64,000 nucleotides of DNA. It comes from Anaerocolumna cellulosilytica (lineage in GTDB: Bacteria; Bacillota; Clostridia; Lachnospirales; Lachnospiraceae). The position numbers and the translations under genes were made by a program. The notes under the pieces were generated by a model, which saw only the letters and a program-made list of their open reading frames with translations, was not told the origin of the DNA and ran no database searches. The DNA lies in the NCBI RefSeq assembly GCF_014218335.1, contig NZ_AP023367.1, positions 2,233,501 to 2,297,500 on the forward strand, in the 5' to 3' direction. Below, piece after piece: positions 9,788 to 20,129 of this stretch (positions are counted from its first letter, which is position 1; every line of letters starts with the position of its first letter).

Positions 9788-9816
9788 TTGACATTATAGA
9801 ACATATGTTCTATAAT
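9788..9816 (+). promoter_or_regulatory. Consensus promoter with embedded LexA (SOS) operator
   Basis: TTGACA (9788-9793) and TATAAT (9811-9816) are both perfect and 17 bp apart. Between and across them lies a 24-bp perfect palindrome (9793-9816) centred on GAACATATGTTC, which is the Gram-positive LexA box. A repressor bound there would block both promoter elements. The controlled gene is the GyrI-like gene at 9887. Confidence 0.88.
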
Positions 9817-9886
9817 TAACTTGTCTAGATGGTGGTGTAACAAACTCTATAAAATAGGATAAAGGAATACCTTAGAGGAGGATAAC

Positions 9887-10408
9887 ATGATTCGAATTGT
9901 AAATTCATATGTTCAGACCATACCGAATGTGCGGTTTGCTGGTATTCAGTACGGAGATGAAGACAGAGTGAACGGAGGCTTTGGAGAGCAATGGGGAGAA
10001 TGGTTTCAAAGTAATCGGTTTGAGGCGTTAGAAGCACTTATTAATGAGGAATTTAAAAGCAGTTATGAGGATGCAGAAGCGTATATTGGAATGATGAGAT
10101 ATAAAGACGGAGAACCTTTTCAGTATTGGATTGGTATGTTTTTACCGGAAAATGCACAAATACCAAGTGGCTATAATTTTATTGACATACCCGAAGCCAA
10201 GATAGGAGCTTGCTGGCTGCATGGACCTGAACATGAATTATACTGTAATGAAGAAAAATGTGCCGATAAATTAAAACAGGACGGATTGGAATTAATGCAG
10301 GATGAGGAGGGGGCATGGTGGTTTTTTGAACGTTATGTTTGCCCAAGATTCACAGAGAAGGATGAAGAAGGTCAGGTTATTTTAGATATTTGTCATTATG
10401 TAAAATAA
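9887..10408 (+). CDS. GyrI-like / effector-binding-domain protein, probable SOS gene
   Basis: 173 residues, with AGAGGAGGA 7 nt before ATG 9887. The protein resembles the stand-alone GyrI/SbmC-type (AraC effector-binding, SOUL-fold) family: N-terminal strand IRIVNSYVQTIPNVRFAGIQ, YIGMMRY in the middle, and an acidic GACWLHGPEHELY segment before a C-terminal W-W-F-F-E-R-Y motif. In Escherichia coli the related SbmC/GyrI is a DNA-damage-induced inhibitor of gyrase and protects against toxins. The promoter holds a perfect LexA box, which makes the SOS link much stronger. Family is likely; the gyrase target is inference. Confidence 0.75.
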   Translation: MIRIVNSYVQTIPNVRFAGIQYGDEDRVNGGFGEQWGEWFQSNRFEALEALINEEFKSSYEDAEAYIGMMRYKDGEPFQYWIGMFLPENAQIPSGYNFIDIPEAKIGACWLHGPEHELYCNEEKCADKLKQDGLELMQDEEGAWWFFERYVCPRFTEKDEEGQVILDICHYVK

Positions 10409-10583
10409 ACAGCAAGTTTTCAGACAAGGTTTTGTTGTAAATTGGTAAGTAATAATAATTTATATAGATTTTTACTTCTTAAGAGGCAGTTGAGGTAGTT
10501 TCAGTATTACTACATATAAGATGTTATCTTCTCTAAAATGTTGTCTTTCTATGATTTGTTTCTGCAATTTCTGGTATCTTTTT

Positions 10584-10622
10584 AATGTGCAGCCTAAATA
10601 GTTTGGCTGCACATTGTCTTTT
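10584..10622 (+). terminator. Terminator-like hairpin
   Basis: AATGTGCAGCC (10584-10594) pairs perfectly with GGCTGCACATT (10605-10615); a T-rich stretch follows. It lies 175 bp after the GyrI-like gene. The region 10409-11003 otherwise holds only the TipAS remnant. Confidence 0.7.
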
Positions 10623-10707
10623 ATTGTGTGTTGGTTGATTCTCCTCTCTTTATATCATGGTACTTTATTATTAAAGAAAAGATTAAGGTTCCAAAATATT
10701 AAACGGG

Positions 10708-10860
10708 CTAGTGTGTGTGCTTGTTTGAGCTATTATTTTCACTATAAAACTTGAGAGCTTCTCCTATGAATTTAGATGCGCCTTTTCCATATTTTTTATC
10801 CGTAATTTTTATATATTCGGGTTTGGTTAAATAAAGTTCTGCCATAAGTCCCCAATAGTT
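10708..10860 (-). pseudogene. Remnant of a TipAS-domain (MerR-type) regulator, C-terminal fragment
   Basis: Reading leftward from 10860 gives NYWGLMAELYLTKPEYIK, then TDKKYGKGASKFIGEALKFY and a stop at 10708. This is the pattern of the last part of TipAS drug-binding domains (W-x-L-x-x-x-Y-L, then D-x-x-Y-G-x-G-x-x-x-F-x-x-E-A). A stop codon lies directly upstream of the Asn, and no HTH domain or earlier TipAS helices follow in any frame, so this is a decayed C-terminal piece. Translation from ATG 10845 could give 45 residues but has only a weak ribosome site. Confidence 0.55.
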
Positions 10861-11063
10861 TTAACTTCACATAAGTCACTTTACTAACTAGTTTTATCTT
10901 ACACTATGACACGTTGTCAGGGTCAATACTTTTTGCATTAAAATTAAAATATAAAATATAACAAATTTCGTCAATATTCATATATTAATAGTAGTTTTAC
11001 TTCATGCAAATTTGTGTTGGCAGTTCAAAGCTAGCAGGCATCAGAAAGGGAATGGATATATTT

Positions 11064-12533
11064 ATGAAGGACTTTTTATGGGGTCTTACCGGGCGGGTTG
11101 TACTTCCCTTTGACCCCTTATATACATTGAAAAGGCAGGGATTTAACCGGGCTATACAAAAATATCCCCTTGTCATCGTATACTGTCGGAATAAAAAAGA
11201 TGTTTCTAATGCAGTGGTATGGGCAAGAAAACATAGTATACCAATACGTATTAGAAGCGGTGGACATAACTACGAAGGTTATTCCAATGGAGATTATCTC
11301 CTGGTAATAGATATCAGTGAAATGAAAGGGATTGAAATTGTAGAGGATACCAAACAACTTTATATAGAAACAGGAGTGACCAACAAACTGGTTTATGAAG
11401 TTGCAGCTTCTAAGGGATATCCTTTTCCAGGTGGCACTTGTCCGACAGTAGGAGTGAGTGGTTTTGCATTAGGAGGAGGTTGGGGGCTTTCCTGCCGGTA
11501 TTTAGGACTTGGTTGTGACAGTTTAGAGGAAGTAGAGCTTGTAAACTATGAAGGAGACATCATTACAACGAACAAGAGGTGTAATACAGATTTATTCTGG
11601 GCACTGCGTGGTGCAGGAGGAGGCAATTTTGGAGTAGCCGTTTCGATGAGATTCCGGCTTCCAAAACGAATTGAAAAAGTTACGTTAATTGAAATTGATT
11701 ACCTGCATGTAGATGCTGCTGAGCAAGAAGAATTTTTACGTGTTTGGCAGGATTGGCTAAAATGCGCGGATTACAGAGTTACTCTAATTGCACGTATCTA
11801 TAATTCTAAACATGATGGCTTGGCTATGCTGGTACGGGGTATTTTCTATGGAGGTACAGAAGAGGCCAAAGATATTATGGCAAAATTTTTAGTATTGAAA
11901 CATGCAGTCTATGCGTTCAGTTATAGTACTTTTTTAGAGGCAGTAACCATAATAGGAAGTGTATACCCGCCTTATGAAAAATTTGCTTCGGTCAGCAGGT
12001 TTGTAACCAGAGATTTTTTACAGCCAGAGATAGGGCAGGTTGTCGGTTTGATCCGTAAGCGGCCGAGTGGTTCTGTATTTACAGGTCTTTCTTTATATGC
12101 TCTGGGAGGAAAAGTAGCTGCTGTGAGAAAGGACGAAACAGCTTTCTTTTACCGCAAAGCCCAATATATAACATGGTTGGAAACGGTATGGGAGGAAAGA
12201 GAGTATGCAGCAGAAAACGAAGAATGGGTTAGGAGACGCTATCCGGTGTTAGCACAGTACACGACCGGATCCTATGTTAATTTTCCGTATAGAGGCCTAA
12301 TCGATTACCTTGAGGCGTATTATGGAAGTCATATGGAGAGCTTAATAAAAGTGAAGGCTAAATATGATCCTTTCAATGTTTTCACTTACCCTCAGGGAAT
12401 AATACCAACAATGGGACATGATTATCCGGTTCCGAAAGAACAAAGTGAACCTGATATATTCTTACCGGCTTCTGGTGATAGAGATGCCATGTATCGAGGC
12501 TTCCGCTATGTTACGGAGACTAGTGTAAAGTGA
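11064..12533 (+). CDS. FAD-dependent oxidase of the berberine bridge enzyme (BBE) type
   Basis: An FAD_binding_4 (PCMH) domain with RSGGHNYEGYS (His68, 8-alpha-histidyl FAD site) and PGGTCPTVGVSGFALGGGWG (Cys126, the cysteinyl attachment site) points to bicovalently bound FAD, as in BBE-like oxidases of carbohydrates and alkaloids. The C-terminal BBE motif YVNFPYRGL...YDPFNVFTYPQGI is intact. No signal peptide. The start is uncertain: ATG 11064 (used here), 11052 or 11004 are in frame; AAAGGG at 11045-11050 is the only ribosome-like site and fits 11064 best. Natural role may be oxidation of oligosaccharides, but it stands alone and the substrate is unknown. Confidence 0.82.
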   Translation: MKDFLWGLTGRVVLPFDPLYTLKRQGFNRAIQKYPLVIVYCRNKKDVSNAVVWARKHSIPIRIRSGGHNYEGYSNGDYLLVIDISEMKGIEIVEDTKQLYIETGVTNKLVYEVAASKGYPFPGGTCPTVGVSGFALGGGWGLSCRYLGLGCDSLEEVELVNYEGDIITTNKRCNTDLFWALRGAGGGNFGVAVSMRFRLPKRIEKVTLIEIDYLHVDAAEQEEFLRVWQDWLKCADYRVTLIARIYNSKHDGLAMLVRGIFYGGTEEAKDIMAKFLVLKHAVYAFSYSTFLEAVTIIGSVYPPYEKFASVSRFVTRDFLQPEIGQVVGLIRKRPSGSVFTGLSLYALGGKVAAVRKDETAFFYRKAQYITWLETVWEEREYAAENEEWVRRRYPVLAQYTTGSYVNFPYRGLIDYLEAYYGSHMESLIKVKAKYDPFNVFTYPQGIIPTMGHDYPVPKEQSEPDIFLPASGDRDAMYRGFRYVTETSVK

Positions 12534-12598
12534 AAGCACCTTTACACGTTGAATTTAGGCATGCGAGCGAAGTCGCATGTGTGGACGTTAGTGTAAAG
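12522..12598 (+). repeat. Nested inverted repeat with alternative pairings after BBE gene
   Basis: CTTTACAC (12540-12547) can pair with GTGTAAAG either upstream (12523-12530, overlapping the end of the BBE gene) or downstream (12591-12598). Inside the larger arrangement is a 7-bp hairpin CATGCGA/TCGCATG (12560-12579). It may be the transcription end of the BBE gene; the two folds are mutually exclusive. Confidence 0.5.
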
Positions 12599-12712
12599 TA
12601 AAATTATTTTTTTACGTTTGTATAGAAAATATGCACAAAAAACACTTGTAAAATTTATAGGAATTGTCAATGGTAAATATAATTCAATTTGTTTATAATT
12701 ACAGCAGATACA

Positions 12713-12774
12713 AAGTTTGTTACTGTTTAATCAGGCAAGACTTACATCAAATGGTGTAATTCTTGTCTTTTTTT
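12713..12774 (+). promoter_or_regulatory. RAT antiterminator site and terminator upstream of licT
   Basis: A ribonucleic antiterminator (RAT) sequence of the LicT/BglG type (GTTTGTTACTG, then AATCAGGCAAGAC) at 12713-12743 overlaps a terminator: CAAGACTTACATC (12736-12748) pairs with GGTGTAATTCTTG, followed by seven Ts. Binding of the antiterminator to the RAT would prevent the terminator and let transcription enter the bgl operon. A TATAAT at 12694-12699 is the probable promoter -10. Confidence 0.88.
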
Positions 12775-12819
12775 ATTTTAATAAATACGTTAAAACTGAT
12801 GGGTAAAGGGTACGTAGAG

Positions 12820-13653
12820 ATGAAAATAGTTCGCATTCTAAATAACAATTCAATCGTAGCTAAGGATGAAAATCAGCAAGAGTTTGTTCTATTAGGGGCG
12901 GGGTTAGGATTTAACAAAGTAAGGGGAGATGTGGTTGACGAAGCAAAAATTGAAAAGAAATTCGCACCTACGGATGGTAAGATAGCGAATCAATTTATGG
13001 AGCTGGTTAATAATATTTCCATGGATTGCATTCTATATTCTCAGCAAGTTATTGAAGAAGCTAAGATTAATTATGGTAAGAAACTGGCAGATACTATCTA
13101 TATATCATTACCGGATCATATAGCCAATGCTTTGGAGAATGCAAAGAAGGGTATGCTTATTAGAAATCCTTTACTGCATGATATTAAACGGTTTTATAAA
13201 GATGAATATGCCATTGGGGAAGCTGCCTTGCGGGTAATAAAAGAGAAGACAGGAGTTATCTTGCCGACAGATGAAGCTGCATATATTGCTTTGCATTTTG
13301 TCAATGCAGAAATAGGAGAGACAAAAGATACGGCAATTGAAATAACAAAAATTATGCAGGAGATTTCAAACATTGTTAAAAACTTTTTTAAGGTAGAGTA
13401 TAATGAAGAATCCTTGAATTATTACCGTTATATAACGCATCTAAAGTTTTTTGCCCAAAGAATTATTACCCGTACAAATTACCCCGACGGTGATGATGAT
13501 TTATTGAATCTTGTAATTAAAAAGCACAGCAGGGAGTATGAATGTGTTCTTGAGATAACAGATTTTTTAGAAGAAAAATTTGGGTACTCCATCAGTTCGG
13601 ATGAGCGTTTATACCTAACGGTGCATATTGCCAGAGTAGTAAATGCTATGTAG
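12820..13653 (+). CDS. licT: BglG/LicT-family transcriptional antiterminator
   Basis: ATG 12820 (MKIVRILNNN) with AAAGGG 9 nt upstream is the usual start of this family; longer in-frame starts lie inside the upstream terminator. 277 residues: an N-terminal CAT RNA-binding domain (about 1-60, with QEFVLLGAGLGF), then PRD1 (about 65-170; conserved His in LPDHIANAL and LLHDIKRFY) and PRD2 (about 175-277; HLKFFAQRI, HIARV). PTS-dependent phosphorylation of PRD histidines controls dimerisation. RAT sites precede both this gene and the downstream EIIBCA gene, so it autoregulates and controls beta-glucoside uptake. Confidence 0.92.
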   Translation: MKIVRILNNNSIVAKDENQQEFVLLGAGLGFNKVRGDVVDEAKIEKKFAPTDGKIANQFMELVNNISMDCILYSQQVIEEAKINYGKKLADTIYISLPDHIANALENAKKGMLIRNPLLHDIKRFYKDEYAIGEAALRVIKEKTGVILPTDEAAYIALHFVNAEIGETKDTAIEITKIMQEISNIVKNFFKVEYNEESLNYYRYITHLKFFAQRIITRTNYPDGDDDLLNLVIKKHSREYECVLEITDFLEEKFGYSISSDERLYLTVHIARVVNAM

Positions 13654-13680
13654 TAGTAGTTAATAGAATAGGATAAACCA

Positions 13681-13772
13681 AAGGGTTTGTTATGATTTAG
13701 TTCAGCAAGACTCGAAAGCAATCACAGAAAAGGACAGCAGTCTGATTCTGTAATCCGCTTTCGGGTTTTTTT
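13681..13772 (+). promoter_or_regulatory. Second RAT and terminator, between licT and the PTS gene
   Basis: A RAT-like sequence (GGGTTTGTTATGATTTAG, TTCAGCAAGACTC) at 13683-13712 leads into a long terminator: CTCGAAAGC (13711-13719) pairs with GCTTTCGGG, with an inner ATCACAG/CTGTAAT stem, followed by seven Ts. It allows separate LicT-dependent control of the transporter and hydrolase genes. Confidence 0.85.
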
Positions 13773-13795
13773 ATATAAAGCTGTAATCATAGTAG

Positions 13796-15715
<1,920 letters not shown>

Positions 15716-15762
15716 CTCTTAAAAATATCATCGGTATAGTATCTAAATGAACTAATTCTTGA

Positions 15763-17193
<1,431 letters not shown>

Positions 17194-17210
17194 TAAATAC
17201 ATCAAATAAT

Positions 17211-17275
17211 AAATTGCTGTAGTTCCTAAGACCTAAATAACGGTTGTTTAGGCCTTAATACTACAGCAATTTTTT
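17211..17275 (+). terminator. Long hairpin terminator of the bgl operon
   Basis: AAATTGCTGTAG (17211-17222) pairs with CTACAGCAATTT (17261-17272), with an inner AAGACCTAAA/TTTAGGCCTT arm, followed by a T run. It lies 18 bp after the stop of the GH1 gene. Confidence 0.9.
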
Positions 17276-17364
17276 CTACGAGTATCTTTATTCCGGCTAG
17301 CTGTAATAATCATAGCCTGTATGACATATTCATTAATATAGTAGAATTCATGAGGCGGTGAACC

Positions 17365-17997
17365 ATGCAAAGGTCCTATCATAGAACAGGAGATTCTGAA
17401 AACGACGGAGAAAAAAGGTTGCCCTATCCGTATACAGTTGAAACTTTTATGGCTTATGTAGATGCAATACTTCCAAGAACACCGGGTTTGGCTAGGGAAT
17501 ATGGAGATGTACAACTATTCGGGGCTTTGGATCTTCTTACCTATGAGTACATCATATATACGTTAAACTTTGGAGGAGACATTTCACTAGCAGAACAGAC
17601 AGCCGAGATGTTAAATATTGCAGCAAGGCAATTCGTAATTTTACAAGGTTACAGAAAACTGTTAAAGGATTCAAAATTCAAGAGAGGAGGAACCTTTTCT
17701 GCACTTTCCCCCATGGATCGCCTTCGAGCCATAATGCTGCTAAAACAGTTTACAATATATCTTACGGATTTGCCCTATTTGTTTCGTTACCAGCCCGACT
17801 TTGTATTAACACTGATAGGGGCATTAAGTAAATATACTATGATGGGCTATTATACCGAATGGTACGGTTATGGAGCCACAAGGCTTGCACCCCCTAATGA
17901 CAGGGTATTGGAATTCTATCCTGTAAGCTGGGAACAGATAGGCTATCCAGGGCCTTCACTGGGTTATAGGGCACTGCGGGAACAGCCGGTGTCGTAA
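17365..17997 (+). CDS. Small-subunit-like protein partnered with GMC oxidoreductase
   Basis: 210 residues with AGGCGGTG 5 nt before ATG 17365. I do not recognise a conserved catalytic motif. It is largely helical with several aromatic-rich stretches and resembles in position and size the gluconate 2-dehydrogenase subunit-3-type partners of GMC flavoproteins. It contains no Tat signal and no haem motif. It is 30 bp upstream of the GMC gene, so a two-subunit enzyme is likely. Assignment rests mainly on context. Confidence 0.6.
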   Translation: MQRSYHRTGDSENDGEKRLPYPYTVETFMAYVDAILPRTPGLAREYGDVQLFGALDLLTYEYIIYTLNFGGDISLAEQTAEMLNIAARQFVILQGYRKLLKDSKFKRGGTFSALSPMDRLRAIMLLKQFTIYLTDLPYLFRYQPDFVLTLIGALSKYTMMGYYTEWYGYGATRLAPPNDRVLEFYPVSWEQIGYPGPSLGYRALREQPVS

Positions 17998-18027
17998 TAA
18001 AATATTTGAAAGGTACAGGGTTTCAGT

Positions 18028-19737
18028 ATGAGTTTTGACGCAGATGTTATTGTAATTGGTGCCGGTGGTGGCGGAGCTGTTGCAGCCAAGGAATTAGGAG
18101 AAAAAGGTATAAAGGTTTTAGTTTTAGAAGCCGGACCATGGTATGGTAATACAAAATGGCCTGACCCAAATGGAGACAAGGGGGCTGTCAGCAGCTCAAA
18201 TTATGAGGATTTGAGTATTGAGGTGCTAAAACAGAATTTTACAGATTTAGAAAATGATATGAATGATTTTATAACAGGAAAATTACGTTGGGGTCCTGCA
18301 AACCGAAATGTGGGAATTTGGCCAAGAAGCTACAATGGTGAGGGACTATCCTGGCAAAATTCAGGAGTAGGAGGCAGCACTCTTCATTACTTTGGAAATT
18401 CTCCAAGAGCCTTTCCACAGGTAGTGGATAATGTATGGCCTATTTCCTATAGTGAGCTGGTACCATATTACGAAAAAGTAGAAAGGGAGCTTCCTGTCAC
18501 TCCCGCAGCTACCACGGCAAAAGAGGAACTATTTTATTATGGAGCAAAAAAGAAAGGCTGGACATTACTTGAGGGCAAAGATATTACAACACCGGGATAT
18601 CGACCACAGCCAAATGCTATTTTTCCGGTTAACCCATTGTTAAATGAGCCTTCTTTTGACATACAGACAAACCGTTCTGCAGGGTGTACTCTAAGGGGAC
18701 ATTGCATCAATGGATGTCATATAGGACCAACAATTGATACAGTAGCCAAGCGTTCTACCTTTGCAAGCTATATACCAAAAGCACTTCGTACTGGCAATGT
18801 TACAGTAAGACCGAATACTTTTGTTACGAAAGTGCTGACAGAAGAGGGTGAAGCTGAAGGTATTCATGCAGTGGGAGTTTTATACCGGGATACCTGGAAC
18901 GGAGAAACCGGAGAATTAAGAGCTAAGGTTGTTGTCATGTCGGCTGGAAGTGTCGAAACACCAAGATTATGGCTCAATTCGGGATTGCCTGAAAATCCTT
19001 GGGTTGGAAAAGGAATGGTGAATCATTATTTTGATTGCCTGTCTGGTATATTTGAGGAAGAAACCCTTATGGAAAATATAGGGGTATCAGATGTGAAACC
19101 CTTTGTGGGTCAAAATGCAGCAGCAAGATTTGATTATCCGGGTTTGGGGGTTATACAAACCTTTGGAACTAGTCCAGGGTTATATGCATCCATGCTTTAT
19201 GCTACCAGTGATAAGGGGTATCAAAACTTTAACCCGCCGGGACCGGATGCCCTTTGGGATATGGAAGGGATGGTTGCTGGCGAAAAATTAAAAGAATTTA
19301 TGAGAGAATATCCGAGAACCATGAGTGTAGCACTCTTTGTGGATGATGATGTCAATCAGGAAAATGGAATAAGCCTTGATATGGAAGTGAAGGATGAGAA
19401 CGGATATATTCCTGTGATTCATTATAAACCGAGTGCCAGTGATATAGAGAGGAGAGAAAGATTAGCAGTTATTGCTGCTGAAATATTACGTGCTGCGGGA
19501 GCAAAACATGTGGTTCGTGCTAATTGGCCTTCGGTTATTATGATACATATCATGAGTACTATGCGAATTGGGTTGGTAACAGATACCAATTGTGAGGCAT
19601 TACAGGTTAAGGGTTTATATATAGCGGACAACAGTGTACTCTATAATTCTCTTGGAGGCCCTAATCCCACTCTGACCAATCAGGCAATGGCAACCCGTAC
19701 GGCAGACAAAATAGTTGAGAAATATTTTCAAGCATAA
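18028..19737 (+). CDS. GMC-family FAD oxidoreductase (gluconate/glucose dehydrogenase-like)
   Basis: 569 residues. N-terminal FAD-binding GxGxxG in VIVIGAGGGGAVAAKEL, GMC signature WQNSGVGGSTLHYFGNSPR, a Cys-rich segment (CTLRGHCINGCHIGP, about 225-240), VVVMSAGSVETPRLWLNSG, and C-terminal active-site regions MIHIMSTMRIG and GGPNPTLTNQAMATR. No signal peptide, so cytoplasmic unless exported with its partner. The likely reaction is oxidation of a sugar or sugar acid. Second gene of the pair; a strong hairpin follows. Family is sure, substrate is not. Confidence 0.85.
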   Translation: MSFDADVIVIGAGGGGAVAAKELGEKGIKVLVLEAGPWYGNTKWPDPNGDKGAVSSSNYEDLSIEVLKQNFTDLENDMNDFITGKLRWGPANRNVGIWPRSYNGEGLSWQNSGVGGSTLHYFGNSPRAFPQVVDNVWPISYSELVPYYEKVERELPVTPAATTAKEELFYYGAKKKGWTLLEGKDITTPGYRPQPNAIFPVNPLLNEPSFDIQTNRSAGCTLRGHCINGCHIGPTIDTVAKRSTFASYIPKALRTGNVTVRPNTFVTKVLTEEGEAEGIHAVGVLYRDTWNGETGELRAKVVVMSAGSVETPRLWLNSGLPENPWVGKGMVNHYFDCLSGIFEEETLMENIGVSDVKPFVGQNAAARFDYPGLGVIQTFGTSPGLYASMLYATSDKGYQNFNPPGPDALWDMEGMVAGEKLKEFMREYPRTMSVALFVDDDVNQENGISLDMEVKDENGYIPVIHYKPSASDIERRERLAVIAAEILRAAGAKHVVRANWPSVIMIHIMSTMRIGLVTDTNCEALQVKGLYIADNSVLYNSLGGPNPTLTNQAMATRTADKIVEKYFQA

Positions 19738-19747
19738 ATCCAATAGG

Positions 19748-19810
19748 AACAACAAGCTATCGGAAGGAACACTACAGTTTTTTAGAGTGTCCTTCCGATA
19801 GCTTGTTGTT
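19748..19810 (+). terminator. Very long hairpin after GMC gene
   Basis: A stem of about 25 bp (19748-19773 with 19785-19810), interrupted by one unpaired A, closes a T-rich loop. It starts 10 bp after the stop codon. There is no clean U run behind it, so processing or bidirectional termination is possible. Confidence 0.75.
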
Positions 19811-19895
19811 TGATGGAAATAATCACCATTCTCTTATGAATCTGCTACAATATGTTATAAAATCGTACATATATCCTTTCAAAAGAGTTCAAGTA

Positions 19896-20012
19896 ATGAG
19901 TGATTGTATAACAACCTATACAAGAAAAGCTCCCGTAGTAAAAACTCCTGCCCGGAACAAGAAGCTTCCATACACCTTAGTTGAATCAGTAAAAAATAAA
20001 ATAATAAAATAA
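19896..20012 (+). CDS. Possible small basic protein, 38 residues
   Basis: ATG 19896 opens a 38-codon frame, MSDCITTYTRKAPVVK..., rich in Lys/Arg, ending just before the GH16 promoter region. The ribosome site is weak (AAGAG). No family recognised; could be chance. The interval 19738-20129 otherwise holds only the long hairpin. Confidence 0.2.
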   Translation: MSDCITTYTRKAPVVKTPARNKKLPYTLVESVKNKIIK

Positions 20013-20129
20013 TGATACCGATATAAAAATTAGACTCCTTTTTTATGGATAATTATCCCAGTAAAATGAAAGTACAGCCAAGGAATGACAGAAGCTACCA
20101 GAAGTAAACTATAATTAAGGAGGGAATTT

